Assembly (NCBI GenBank): GCA_021613375.1
Contig: CM038725.1
Location: 12,046,589 to 12,110,588 of the forward strand
Origin: Megaleporinus macrocephalus
Lineage: Eukaryota; Chordata; Actinopteri; Characiformes; Anostomidae
Reading direction: 5' to 3'
DNA length: 64,000 nt
This document shows positions 49,141 through 61,639 of the stretch, in pieces. Numbering within the stretch: the stretch's first letter is position 1; every line of letters starts with the position of its first letter. The notes beneath the pieces were generated by a model. It worked only from the letters and a program-made list of their open reading frames with translations, made no database searches and was not told where the DNA came from. The position numbers and the translations under genes are program-made.

Positions 49141-50411
49141 ATGGCCACAGCCTAACTAACAAAACTGAATTATCTTGTTCCATCTCTTTACTAAGTCATG
49201 GCCACAGCTTAACTAACAAAACTAAATTATCTTGTTCCCCCTCTTTATTAAGTCATGGCCACAGCTTAACTAATAAAACTAAATGATCTTCTTCCCCCTC
49301 TTTACTAAGTCATGGCCGCAGCTTAACTAACAAAGCTGAATTATCTTGTTTCCACTGCTTACAAAGTCATGACCACAGCTTAACTAAAAGAACTAAATTA
49401 TCTTGTTCCCCCTCTTTACTAAGTCATGGCCACAGCTTAACTAATAAAACTAAATGATCTTGTTCCCCCTCTTTACTAAGTCAAGGCCGCAGCTTAACTA
49501 ACAAAGCTGAATTATCTTGTTTCCACTGCTTACTAAGTCATGACCACAGCTTAACTAAAAGAACTGAATTATCTTGTTCCCTCTCCTTACTAAGTCATGG
49601 CCACAGGTTAATTAACAAAACTGAATTATCTTGTTCCCTCTCCTTACTAAGTCATGGCCACAGGTTAATTAATAAAACTGAATTATCTTGTTCCCTCTCC
49701 TTACTAAGTCATGGCCACAGGTTAATTAACAAAACTGAATTATCTTGTTCCCTCTCCTTACTAAGTCATGGCCACAGGTTAATTAACAAAACTGAATTAT
49801 CTTGTTCCCTCTCCTTACTAAGTCATGGCCACAGGTTAATTAACAAAACTGAATGATCTTGTTCCCTCTCCTTACTAAGTCATGGCCACAGGTTAATTAA
49901 CAAAGCTGAATTATCTTGTTCCCTCTCCTTACTAAGTCATGGCCACAGGTTAATTAACAAAACTGAATGATCTTGTTCCCTCTCCTTACTAAGTCATGGC
50001 CACAGGTTAATTAACAAAGCTGAATTATCTTGTTCCCTCTCCTTACTAAGTCATGGCCACAGGTTAATTAACAAAACTGAATTATCTTGTTCCCTCTCCT
50101 TACTAAGTCATGGCCACAGGTTAATTAACAAAACTGAAATATCTTGTTCCCTCTCCTTACTAAGTCATGGCCACAGGTTAATTGACAAAACTGAATTATC
50201 TTGTTCCCTCTCCTTACTAAGTCATGGCCACAGGTTAATTAACAAAACTGAATTATCTTGTTCCCTCTCCTTACTAGGTCATGACCACAGCTTAACTAAA
50301 AGAACTGAATTATCTTGTTCCCTCTCTTTACTAAGTCATGGTTACATCATAGCTAACAAAACTGAATTATCTTGTTCCCACTACTTACCAAGTCATGGCC
50401 ACAGCCTGTAG
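49141..50411 (+). repeat. 57-bp satellite array, 22 full units
   Basis: The landmark ATGGCCACAG starts at 49141 and its last occurrence is at 50395, exactly 22 x 57 bases later, followed by a partial unit. There is no length variation across the array. Units 1-8 (49141-49596) carry CAGCCTAACTAAC or CAGCTTAACTAAC-type sequence and form two copies of a three-unit (171-bp) higher-order repeat at 49255-49425 and 49426-49596. Units 9-20 (49597-50280) are near-identical copies with AGGTTAATTAAC. Unit 21 (50281) reverts to the type of unit 8. The array is not coding. Confidence 0.97.
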
Positions 50412-51596
50412 TAGCTTGTGGCCACACATTATTTTTATTAAGAAGGGACGCCACCAGCAGGACTCGGCTTTATAACGATAGATACAACAAAAAAATGTTG
50501 TAACTCACCCATATAAGTCAATTGGACAATTGGACAATTGCAGTGGGTTACACAAAAATAATTCTGATTTAAGCAGTCCTATATTCTATATGAATTATTT
50601 TACCAAATTATTTTATAAGTCAAAAAAGAGTTAAAAAACCTTGAGTAAATCAAACCTTGAGTAAACCATTGAGTAAATCTAAATCTTTAGGCTTCATTAT
50701 AACATTTTTGGGTTTTGGGACAGCCAGTAGAGAACCCAGTTAATGATGATTTTGAATGTATTTAGTTTATTACTACCTCTATTAATACCTTGGGTTTAAC
50801 TAGATCATAACATAATCCTATACATACCTAAGGTCTAAATAATCAATTTATAATAAGATTTTTTTACTGTGTAATTTTGTACTTATTCAGTAGAATTCTA
50901 AATCCATTTCTTTTACTAAAGAACCCTTAAAGAACCCCTCAGCCAAACACACAAATGTTAATAAATTATGCTCTGGCAGAAAGAAAGAGAGATGGATTTC
51001 AGCCTTCACTTCTAGGCCACTGTTCTGTGTTGGCAGTATGAGCATGACCACGCTGGCGTGCAGATGGGGAAGTCCACGAGCTGCGGCATAGCGCGTAACA
51101 CATTCCTTATGCACTGCTCACTGTGCTGAGTCAAGCACTCGCAATAACCCTCTTCTACGGAACACAGGATGCGTAGAGGATTGAGGCCCTGTCATTTGGC
51201 ACGTCTAACAGTTACTACAGTGGCTCGCATTAGAGAAATGAGTCAGAAAAGAGCTCTCACCCCAACACAACCTCTCTGGACAGTGCAAACACAAGCTGAG
51301 CGGGAAGAGAGGACAAAAGAGGTAAGAAATGAGTTGAATTGGGAAATAAATCCAAGAAAAGCAAGACAGAAGCGGTAAAGCCTAAGTAGAAAGTGACTGA
51401 ATAAAGAAAGAGAAAATCCTATAGGTACTTGGGGAAAAAAACGCAGGAAAATTCTGCCTTAAATACTTAAGAGGTATGCTGGCATAGAGTGTACTTAAGT
51501 GCGTCACATTAACCACCTTAACCTCTCTTCTACATGTAATATCAAAAAGTTAAGTCACAAGGACGTCTTAGCCACTTGTGGCACAGTCTGTTAAAA

Positions 51597-51810
51597 GTTA
51601 AAGGTTTGAAAACCCTTTAAAATGGTTCTTTAAGGGTTCTGGAAATGTAATGTTTGTCGCCACACCTATGAACACCTTTGACTTTAAATATATTTTAATG
51701 TGATTAAAAGATATGATTAAATTATCTGTATGTGGTTTTTCCAGAGTAACTTCTTTAATAAATGGTTTTATTTTGTGGTACTATATGGAACTCTTTTTTC
51801 TAAAAGAGAT
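51597..51810 (+). repeat. AGAACC/GGTTCT-type repeat, second copy
   Basis: Contains AACCCTTTAAAATGGTTCTT, TTAAGGGTTCTGG and, at its right end, TGGTACTATATGGAACTCTT. These short palindromic motifs resemble the copy at 9484. The interior is diverged and the edges are approximate. Confidence 0.45.
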
Positions 51811-51828
51811 TCTTTTTAAAATCTTACT

Positions 51829-52362
51829 ACCAAGGGCGTAGATTTGCTCTTAACATTGGTGGGGACGTCTAGTCTCCCAGCCTAATCTAGTCTCCCACCA
51901 CCCTCATCCCCCCACCACCCGTGCACCAAAGCCTAGCATTGCCATTAACGTTATTATGACAGACTCATTTAATTAGTGAGCTTGACCTTGATTTACTTAC
52001 CCGTTTCTTATGTCCACCTTCTTGTTTTTGGCTGCCATCCTCACTCGCTTTTGATACCCATGTGTCTCCCAGGCTGCACCGGAGTCTTGCACAGTGAGTT
52101 TCATATGACTGGAAAAAATTTTCCTTCCAGTTTTGGTGCTGCTAACAACCAAACGTAGCTAAAGAGTCCCACGTGACAGCAGAGAAAGGCACAGCCAAAC
52201 ACATTGGCCATATGTGTTACGGGGAGGTAGGACTCGAGTATAGAGAAAGTGATTTAACCCTTTCTGCACCTCTAGATTGATGAGACGTTAACAGATTATT
52301 GGTGGGGACAATTCAATAATCACTGGATATTGGTACACCATGCTTATTCTACGCCTTTGGTT
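51829..52362 (+). mobile_element. hAT-like MITE with inverted termini
   Basis: About 530 bp. The left end ACCAAGGGCGTAGATTTGCT and the right end, read on the minus strand, AACCAAAGGCGTAGAATAAG, form an imperfect inverted repeat. Just inside both ends lie ATTGGTGGGGAC motifs. There is no transposase frame; the open frame at 51976-52158 has no domain. The superfamily is a guess from the terminus style; the target duplication is not clear. Confidence 0.6.
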
Positions 52363-52756
52363 AATACAAATCAGCATCAACTTGTGTATATATTATTATC
52401 TAAATGTATATATTATTAACTATTCAGGTACATGTTAGGCTTACAAAAGTTTACAGTCCTGATTTGAAAGTATTGGTAAACCCTAGGGCAAACAGGAAGC
52501 ATTCCTAATTGGTTTCATGACACAGCTAGGGGGCAAAGTAACCAGGACCCCTAAAATCTTCATTGGATCTTTATATATCTTTATATATGTAACATTATAT
52601 TTGTAGACACTGACAGAATTGCACACATTTTTACTCACAGAAAGATCCAATTTCTTACTAACACTCATATCTTCAATGATTTTTTTATACTTATTAATAA
52701 AGCCCCTTGGCTCCTTGCCATTGTCAAATGGACCCTCTACCACATGCAACGTGAGA

Positions 52757-53680
52757 TACATTATAGTCAAAATATGTGGACCCCTCTCCAAATTACTGAG
52801 TTCAGCCACAATCACTACATACGGGTGTAATCATGTACATAGGCAGCTGTTTAAGTAGCAGTGTTCTGTCTGACATCTCTCTTCATAAAACAGATTACTG
52901 AGACGCTCTAGTTAGAGAGACACTGCGTCACGGCTTGTTCCCGCCCACTACACGCGACCGGTGGTTTAGCTGGCTGCTAAGCTACCAGCTGGCATACAAA
53001 AGAATAGCCAGAGGATTAAAAATCGGCTAGCATAAATGCTAATGGCTCGAGTATAAAACTGCAAAATGGTTAACGACTCATTACAAAGTTGATAATAAAA
53101 TACTGTTTTGTGTGATTATATGATAAGAAACAGATTAAAACTCCAGAGAGAATCAAAATAACTTACGTTTTAAAACAACTTCACAACTCATAGATTTGGG
53201 ATTGCCTTAGCGGCTGGGGAAGCTTTTGATGCTTCCTTAAAATCAGATCAAAATAGGGTGCTTCAGCAGACAGCATGGTTAAGGTATCTAAAAATTGGGA
53301 CAGCCCACATGCTAGATCTGAGCTGATCAACTGTATGTGCTGCAGCTGTGAAGGTGTCTAGGAGAAACAGCAGCTCAGTCATAAAGCGGCAGACCACACA
53401 AACTCATACAGTTGGACCACAGAGTGCTAAAGGGCGTAGCATGTACAAATCTGCCTCAGGAAGCAGGACCTGTGTGTCAGGGGCTTCATGAATTGGGTTT
53501 ACATGGCTCAAGTTTAGTGTGGAGGAACTGCACAAAGACCTCCACAGAGTCCTGACCTCAACACCACTGAACACCTTTGGGATGAATTGGATTGATTGTT
53601 AGCCAGTAGTTCTTAACCAATATCAGCGCTTGACCTCATAAATGCTCTTTCGATACAGAAACACTCCAACATCTTGTAAA
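52757..53680 (+). mobile_element. Tc1-like non-autonomous element, copy A, interrupted
   Basis: Starts TACATTATAGTCAAAATATG and continues ATTACTGAGTTCAGCCACAA, breaks at about 52850, and resumes at about 53308 with CATGCTAGATCTGAGCTGAT, AGCAGCTCAGTCATAAAGCG, GACCTCAACACCACTGAACA and CTTTGGGATGAATTGGATTG. The later part is transposase-coding sequence with large deletions. About 450 bases of unrelated sequence sit in the gap. Confidence 0.7.
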
Positions 53681-55507
53681 AAGCCAATGAGGGGAGACTG
53701 TATATCCAAGTAATATTTGTATGGGAGGCATACATTTTTTATTAAAGGTCATATTTTGGCCTCTGCCTTGTCAGCACTCAAACCTTTCAGGCTTTTAACA
53801 ATAGTTTGCGAGTTCAAACTGTGGCTTCATTGTTTGGTGGTAGTATGAGGAAAGACTGTGGTAGGACGTACTGTACATAGTACTAAGGTGGTGGTGGGGA
53901 TTGTGAACACTTTGTTAGGCTAATGAAAGACGTGGAGAGAGAAAGATGTGACATCAGTTTAGTGTTATTCCTCTAAATCAGCTGAAGATCTTTTGATGAA
54001 CGTGAAGCTAAAAGTATTTGAAAATAGCTGTTTTGTTTTAATAATCCATTTGCAGATTACTTAACAGAAAAATAAGCAAGAAAGTGTTTCCTTTTCAAAG
54101 AAGGCCATGTGTCCTCAAACTTTTGATGGCCACTTCTCAAGAAAATGCCATAGTGTTAAATCAGTTGTGCATATTTCGAATGAGAAGGGCCTGCGAAGGG
54201 TCTGGAATGGGGAGGGTGGGGGTGGGATGCGAGGGATGTAGCCATAAGTAGGTGTGTCTCCTGAAGACCCTTCTCATTGGTTGGGTTTCGAATCTCAGCA
54301 GTACAGCAGTGTCATCAGAGGGGCGGATCATCTGCTGAATCATCTGCCCAGCTGGGAAAGTCTGAGAGGAAAAGAGAGGAGAGGAAAAAAGGGCAGGAGC
54401 CAGAAAGAGAAAGAGCCTAATCCTAAATGTTTGTGCATATCGAATCCCTCTCTTTTGTGTGGTTCCCATGTTTGTGCACACTGGCTCGACTGTAGTGGTT
54501 TTCTCTTCAGTGTGAAATCCTCTCCCCAGCCATATTAGAAATCAGCAAAGGATATCAAATGAGGTAACGCACCCATCCGCTGAAATTTGTCCCAATTTCA
54601 CTTCACTTTTTCACCCTGGTTGTGTATCTGCATGCCTTTCTCTCTAGTTTCTTAAGTGCACATACAGCCAAAAGATTGTACACGCCAGACTGAACCTAAA
54701 CATGACGACCAACAAGCAAGCAAAGGCAATTTTTGTAGGAGAGGCTTTTTTTTTTTGACTGGGGCTTATAAGATCCTACATATGCCACTGCTTATATAAA
54801 GAGCGATGGCGAATTTGCAAAAAATTGTTTTCAGCCTATAAGATCTCATCTTATGAGGAACTTGTTCAAGCCATAGCATCTCAGGTGGTTTACTTTTCCT
54901 TACGCTTTGTTTTTCTCCACAGTTGGGGTGTAGTGGTTGGCAGCAGTCGTAGGCAGAGGTGGTTTGTGTTTGTGGGTGGTACTCTGTTCCACTGCTACCT
55001 CCAAAACAGTGGTCTCAAACCCTGATTCTGAAACCATATTCCTGCAGATCCTAGTTCTAACCACAATTTGCCACACCACAGTTTAGTTCCAGATTTCTCC
55101 TGGATGCCCCAGACATTACATAAATGTTTCCAAATCCTTTACCAGCAATGTTGATTTAGCTTAAGGAGGTACTGAGTAGTAGTCAAAGCAGGTATTAGAT
55201 GATAAATGCAAACAGTACTGGGTTGCTTCCACAAGGAAAAGGGTTAAGTACACATCATATGTAAAAGCACTACTTACTGTATTAATACTATTTGAATGTT
55301 TAAGAAGTAAAGTGTTTTGCTGAATAAATAAAAGCTTTCTCTCTGGAAAAATTGATTTTTAAATATAACAATGTCCCCCAAGTGCCTAAAACCTTTGCAT
55401 AGTAGTGTAGGTTGGAACAAAACTCCAGGAGGATTATTAATGACCATTGCTATAATATATCCTACAATATATTCTTATTAATAAAGCCCCTTGGCTGCAA
55501 CGTGAGA

Positions 55508-55950
55508 TACACTATAGTCAAAATATGTGGACCACTCTCCAAATTACTGAGTTCAGCCACAATCACTGCTTACAGGTGTATAAAATCAAGTACGTAGACA
55601 AACAATGACAGCATAATCTGCTCTACTGCTAGATCTGAGCTGATTAACTGTATGTGCTGCAGCTGTGAAAGTGTCTAGGAGCAACAACAGCTCAGTCATA
55701 AAGCGGCAGACCACACAAACTCACACAGTTGGACCACAGAGTGCTGAAGGGCGTAGCAAGTACAAATTCTCTGTTGAGTCCCGACTGCCTCTGGAAGCAG
55801 GCCCTGTGTGTCAGGGGCTTCATGAATTGGGTTTACATGGCTCAAGTTTAGTGTGGAGGAACTGCACAAAGACCTCCACAGAGTCCTGACCTCAACACCA
55901 CTGAACACGAATTGATGAATTGGATTGATTGTGAGCCAGCGAGGAAGATT
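55508..55950 (+). mobile_element. Tc1-like non-autonomous element, copy B
   Basis: Starts TACACTATAGTCAAAATATG and runs uninterrupted through ATTACTGAGTTCAGCCACAA, TGCTAGATCTGAGCTGATTA, AGCAACAACAGCTCAGTCAT and GTCCTGACCTCAACACCACT. It lacks the 450-base insert of copy A. The two copies also share sequence left of this terminus (TTAATAAAGCCCCTTGGCT, GCAACGTGAGATACA), so the shared unit is larger than the element. Confidence 0.7.
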
Positions 55951-56925
55951 CTCTACAGAGATGCATAAAAACGTTGACCTTGTCATATTGTCGCTGTCAT
56001 AAGACAGCCATCTATCTCCAGTATGATAGCTTTATAAAAGATGGAATATATGTCAATGCAACACAGATTTATTCCAAGCCATTATAGATTATGTCCACAG
56101 AATATAAAAGGTTGATGACCTTCTCCAATCATTAAAAAATGCAAGGTTAAATATATATAAGTTTCTGATTAGAGCACAAATAGAGCAACAGTTACCGTCT
56201 TTCTGAGAAGGGGCCTAAACAGAATTAGAGTTGCCCACAAATGTAACCCAAGCTGAGAGAACAGGGTGAGCACAATTGCGACCCCCACAGTGCAAAGATT
56301 CTTGTCATTACATAAGCACACATTGTTATGATAGACAGCCTGAGTGTAAGTTGTGACCCTGTTGCCTTTTTAACACCGTGCAGACCACACAGCAAGCTAC
56401 AGGCGTTTAGCAACGACACTAATTTTGTCCGACTGTGTTTTGATCCAGTTAATTCAGCACTAATTAAAACACACAATTAAAAAAATTAAATGCACTGCTC
56501 AGTTTCAGACTGCAGTGGGATTCTCAAGTCACTGAAGTCGCTGGCTCAGAGTTGTTTACCGGGGTTGCTCAGTCCGTCACCTCCTTGGGTGACTTGTATG
56601 TGTAATACTAATTCGTTTTCCAATGAGGCAAGGGCTTCTGGCAAGTATCAGCTGCTATGGAAAAATGAACTGAGCCCAAATCCAGCTCATCATTTCATCT
56701 GAGCAGGAAGGAGAGGCTCATGAGTGTGTATTACGGTTACGGGCTGTTGTAGCTTGGAGCCTGAAAAAGGCTGATGGATGGATTTTGCTCACAGAACAGA
56801 CAGGTGCAGCAGCAGACAGTCCATAGTCTGCTTTCTTTGTTAAGGTTTTTCTGAGATTTTCCTACACGTTTGGCTGTTTTTACTTCTTTTTACATTACCA
56901 CCATTTACATAAATTTAGTATTAGC

Positions 56926-57480
56926 TAAAGTCAGAGACCACCATTCATTCATTCAAAGTCCAGTAAAAACAGTGATTCAGAAAGAAGCAACAGTCAAAAG
57001 TAAGTTGAATGGAGTTCAATTGTCCAGCCATGCAGGACCTGGTAGATCACTAAGTCAACATCACACAAATAGCATGTAAAGCTTTCATCCTTGAGAGAGA
57101 AAAGAACATTAAGATATTAAGATCTGAAACAATTCACAGATGTTTTTGTCCATCTTTCCTCTCTGAGAAGTCAGCTCAAAGCTATAGATCTGAAGGGTTG
57201 TGTAGTTGCCAAGAGGCAAAAGAACACTTGTAAATCAAATAATCTCTCCAAAAAAACCTCTAGTGTTCTCAGAGCAATGACTGAACAGTCCACAGTACAA
57301 ACCTCAGTATCACTGAATGTGATTAGGATTATATACTTACTTTATGAGAAGCAGAAAAAGCAACCAACTGATATTTTGTAGGCATGGAAAAATATCTCTA
57401 CAGACTTTGTAGAACAACTGAAAAACAAATCTTCCATAAAAAGAAAGGAATCTGTGATAATGGTAGGGGTTGGACACACT
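56926..57480 (+). mobile_element. Decayed Tc1-like element fragment
   Basis: Opens AAAGTCAGAGACCACCATTC and contains CAGGACCTGGTAGATCACTA, which resembles the GRPRK/GRSRK linker of Tc1-like DNA-binding domains. The rest is full of stops. Boundaries are approximate. Confidence 0.5.
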
Positions 57481-58334
57481 AACATCATTATTTGTATTTA
57501 ATTACCATTGCGTAACTGCTTTTCTGACATCTGCAGTAGCAACACCCTTTATCACTAATACAAATGGGTGGCTACACTGCTGTAGGCTGAATGCATGATG
57601 ATCTGCAAATACGTTTATGAACATGACTTCACAACCATGAGAAATGAGTTTTTTTGCAGGTTAGTTTCCATATATTAACTCTATATACAAGTGTAGTTTA
57701 ATTATGGTACATTTCCAAACTTGAGCAATGTTAATATAGTTCATCAAGAAAGGAAAAAAATAGTTTTCCATGAACTGGGTGTTCGTGCGTACCAGTGAAA
57801 TCAGTGTGTATGTTCAGAATGGACTGAACACAGATTAATGATTACATCGTGAGAAACTTTGAGGGCAAATCATTTGGGTGAAAAGCTAAGAATCCAAACA
57901 GATGATGGACTTTGAAGTTAAATACAAGGTGCTGGCATAAAATGCCCACCACAGTGCTTGAAATAGCTTTTGTGGCAGTCAGGTGGGAACTGGGTTAGAG
58001 GCTCAATCCTTTATCCTCCTAACATCTGTCTTATATTCACTGGGCTATGCACCACAGCTAGAATAAAGCTCTTAAAAAGGTGATGTATTCAATGCATTTT
58101 CTGAGTAAATTGTAACTACTTATATACTACACAACGTTATGAAACGAGAGAGAGTCAGGGAGCAAAAAGCCAATTCTGAAATCTAGATTTGTACAAGTGT
58201 GAATGTGCGCACGTGTTTGTCAAGATGGTAAGTAATGACATTTCATTATAATACACAGGCCTACTCATTACTTTACGATAATAGTATTCGTATTGAGTGG
58301 ACACTGATGTATCTAGACCCTCTAGAAATCCAGG

Positions 58335-58436
<102 letters not shown>

Positions 58437-59469
58437 CAGAAAACTGAGAGAATTCACGAATGGAAGTGTGATTGGTTGATTGAACTGCCAGTTTCATAGT
58501 TACGTTGTCTATCTAATGCATTATGCCTCTATTATCATCATTGTTATAATTGCACAGATCTTCGCTGTGTAGCTCGTTCTGGAGTTTTCGAAATATCAAC
58601 ACTGTTTCAACTCCAGGTTGTCTGGTCTGATTGTGTGATTCGGGCTTGCATGCAACTTTTTGATCAGATGCACAGATTCTGGAAAACAACTGATTTTTTC
58701 CTGAATTTTTTTCCCATAGGGAATGAATAGGATAGAAAAGTTCACACCAGTCTACTGAACTTCTGCTCAACCGATACCATTTTGCACACACTGACTTAGG
58801 GCAGAACTCTTTTTCCCTCCATAGAGTCCTATTCATTTTTGGTCACACCCAAACATTACGGTTTCATATATTTTCCTATACATTCCTATAGCCTCCAAAC
58901 TGCGTGTACTTACTCAGGGCAGATCTCCAACCTCTAATCCACAGACATACTGACCTCCTCTATTTGTCTTTTATGTGCAACCATCCTGCGTTTCTTTCAG
59001 AAAATGCACGTTTCTACTTATTATTAATGCTCAAAATAAAATTATCTAATTGTTTTCTGTTGTAACTACCTGAAAAACCTGAAAATCCCAACTGAATAAT
59101 CTTCCATTGAGCATTTCAAAAACTGAACCCTTTCTTTTTTCAACCAAGACACTACAAAGAGCATTACGATGCATACAGATGCATACATTTTTAAATATTG
59201 CAGATATGTACTGTAGCGTCTTGCTATTCACTCGTTCAGTCACAGACATGTGGAAGGTGTGGCCATGCAGAGCAGCGATGTGCAGAGCACCTTGGCAGTG
59301 CTGAACTCACAGTATGCCAGACTTTGGTTTTGTAAATAGTTGTGCTGAAGGCTTAAACATGTAAATGTGTTACTTGCGCTATTCTCTGCTGAACTGTGGG
59401 GCATTAGTGCAGTGTTAGTACCCACTCTCAGTGAGAGCTGTACGGTAGAAGTGACCTGCCTGCTTCCCG

Positions 59470-60110
59470 AACATTTTAGCTAGTGCTGGTGGTGGTTCTT
59501 CATCACTGCCATGATGCTCTTTTCCATAAACGTGCAATTCAATCTTTGGTAAGATGATTTGGTGTCAGCAGTGGGGCTGCCTGCCAGCAGACTGGAGGAC
59601 AATGAAACTAGCAAGAGCGTCAGGGAAGAACAAGCCCTCCAGGGGACTGCGGAGGAAGCATTGTGAGAATGGATGACAAAGGCAGCAGAAGAAGTAGCTT
59701 GGCAGGGACCAGCAGGTGGGCCCAGTGGGAGAGCGGCAAAGGAGGCAGAGATGCTTGGGTGGTGGCAGCATGGCAGCTTGGTTGCATTAGCCATGGCCCC
59801 TCCAGCAAAGCTTTAAGTTCCTGGTGGAGCTAAGAGTGATGGTTCAGGAGGCATATCCAGTGTTCGAGAAGGCAGTGTTGAGGAGTCGGAGGGAAGCCTC
59901 CCACAGGTGTGCTGTTGCCAGAAGAGCTTGGTCAGCATGTAAAGCTTTGGCTGGCCTTTGAACTGTGTAAAATAAAGTACCGGGGCACAAGAAAGAAGGA
60001 CAGAGCGCTCAGTTTTTCTGCTCTGGTGCCCTAAGGGAGGTCTGATGGCACACGTGGCAGACGTTGCATGTTTACTTACTGGGACTGTGCACATTCCATA
60101 ACCCCTGCTG
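59470..60110. other. GC-richer segment of unknown origin
   Basis: Contains CAGCAGTGGGGCTGCCTGCC, AGTTCCTGGTGGAGCTAAGA and GTGTAAAATAAAGTACCGGG. Overlapping short open frames on the minus strand have no recognisable domain, and none has splice context. It could be a decayed retroelement (the AATAAA-containing part is LTR-like) but I could not align it to one. Confidence 0.3.
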
Positions 60111-60903
60111 CAGCAGTTTCTCCACTGCTGCCATGTTCATTAAAACAATGTTCACTTAAAATGCTCCCTGTGTTTCTTTCTTTGCCAAGACATCACAGTA
60201 CTTTCATGTAGTAGAAATCCTTAGATGTTCCTTGAAGGCCTAGAGGTCCCTGGATGTTCCCCATTCTTTTAAAACAATAGTCTATTCATTAATACTTTTA
60301 TTTATTTATGCATATTATTGCTACACCAGCAGTAGTCTTACATGAGTAGGGATTCTCAGTCACTCTTCCTGCTATGGGTTGCTTGCATGTGAACAGAAGG
60401 CAGCAGAGGGCGTTTGCTGTGTACAGGGAAGAGCTCTTGCTGCACCTGCTCTTCTCATGTCCACGGGGGGTCAAGGCTCACCGTGACTCAGGAGAAACCG
60501 AGACAGAGACCGGCGTGAGGCAAACAGGCTAAAAAAGGAACAAGTCTAGCTCTGCTGGAAAACATGGCTCTTTAGCACCTGCAGAGAGAGGGGGAGAGAG
60601 AGAAAGAGAAGCCAGATAAAATAATGACCTATGCCCTATTTGGAACAGTGCACACTTTATTTGTTTTTGCCTAAAAATAGAAAGAAACAAGGTACAGAAC
60701 TGCAGAACACAGGTTCAGTGGGTTTGCTCAGCACTTCATCTGATGAAAAAAAAAAAAAAAAGATTCAGCTGCAGCTTAGCCGACTTCCTTTCTGCAGTGG
60801 CCTAAAATGATTATTCCTATTACTTGTTGTGAATATACTACTTGGCCAAACAAAAATATACTGGCACTTAGAGATTTTGCCTGTGCATGAGTTACAACGT
60901 GCT

Positions 60904-61067
60904 GGGGCAGTTATGGGTTTGCTGGTTCGATCTCCTGGCCCAACTGCACACAACTGAAGTGCCCTTGAGCAAGGCACCTAACCCCCAACTGCTCTCGGGG
61001 CGCTGTGGATAGGGCTGCCCACTGCTCCGGGCAAGTGGGCTCACTGCCCCCTTGTGTGTGTGTGTGT

Positions 61068-61108
<41 letters not shown>

Positions 61109-61180
61109 GGTGTTTTACTGCACTGATGGGTTAAATGTGGAGGTCAAATTCCGCTGAGTGCAAACGCAAGTGGCAAATAG
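60904..61180 (+). repeat. tRNA-derived SINE (type C) with (GT)n
   Basis: The B box GGTTCGATCTC lies at 60924-60934, then GTGCCCTTGAGCAAGGCACC, TAACCCCCAACTGCTCTCGG, GGGCTGCCCACTGCTCCGGG, a (GT)n tract and TGGGTTAAATGTGGAGGTCA. I recognise this as an abundant teleost SINE. The A-box region is shortened. It is not a functional tRNA gene. Confidence 0.88.
61052..61108 (+). repeat. (GT)n microsatellite inside the SINE
   Basis: About 27 GT units with two TATG interruptions, at the place where this SINE family normally holds a GT-rich stretch. Confidence 0.93.
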
Positions 61181-61242
61181 TTCTAAATTCCATAAAACAT
61201 GACTGTGATGGCAGCATAATAGTTTTATATAGCGTCCCTGTC

Positions 61243-61356
61243 TAAAGAAAAACAAGTGTCACCAACAAAAGAGGACAAAAACCTACTTTACTTTTAATGT
61301 AAGTCAATAGAACCAAAGTCATCTTTCTATTCGTCCATGCATCATAAAACTTTCAC
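61243..61356 (-). repeat. R1 dispersed repeat, copy 7
   Basis: AAGAGGACAAAAACCTACTT, TGTAAGTCAATAGAACC and CATGCATCATAAAACTTTCA, the reverse complement of the R1 core order. Confidence 0.6.
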
Positions 61357-61639
61357 ACATTGTAGACACCATGGTATCAATATTTACAGTTGTTGTTTTA
61401 GTTACAATATTAATAATAATTATATTCAGTCATATCGGTTTAGGTTCCCTCGTATCATTTAGTGTCCTTGTTGCTGTTGACCCCTAGTGTTTTTAGATTT
61501 GACCTGTCCCCCAATCAGTTTACACATAGTCATGTCTAGTATGATTTCATTGCATGACAGTCAGGCACTTTTTTAAAATATCATTGCCCTTACATTAGGA
61601 GTAATGAGCTTTAAACCCCCTCTAGAGACAGGGTGGGAG

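Noticed and set aside
49141..50411. Regular direct repeats that could suggest a CRISPR array
   Set aside because: The whole 57-bp unit is repeated, with no unique spacers, in a vertebrate genome. It is a satellite.
59480..59794. Minus-strand open frame of 104 residues
   Set aside because: Proline/serine/alanine-rich composition follows local GC content; two further frames overlap it and no domain is visible.
60924..60934. B box GGTTCGATCTC as part of a tRNA gene
   Set aside because: The surrounding sequence is a tRNA-derived SINE body, and no cloverleaf can be formed because the A-box region is shortened.
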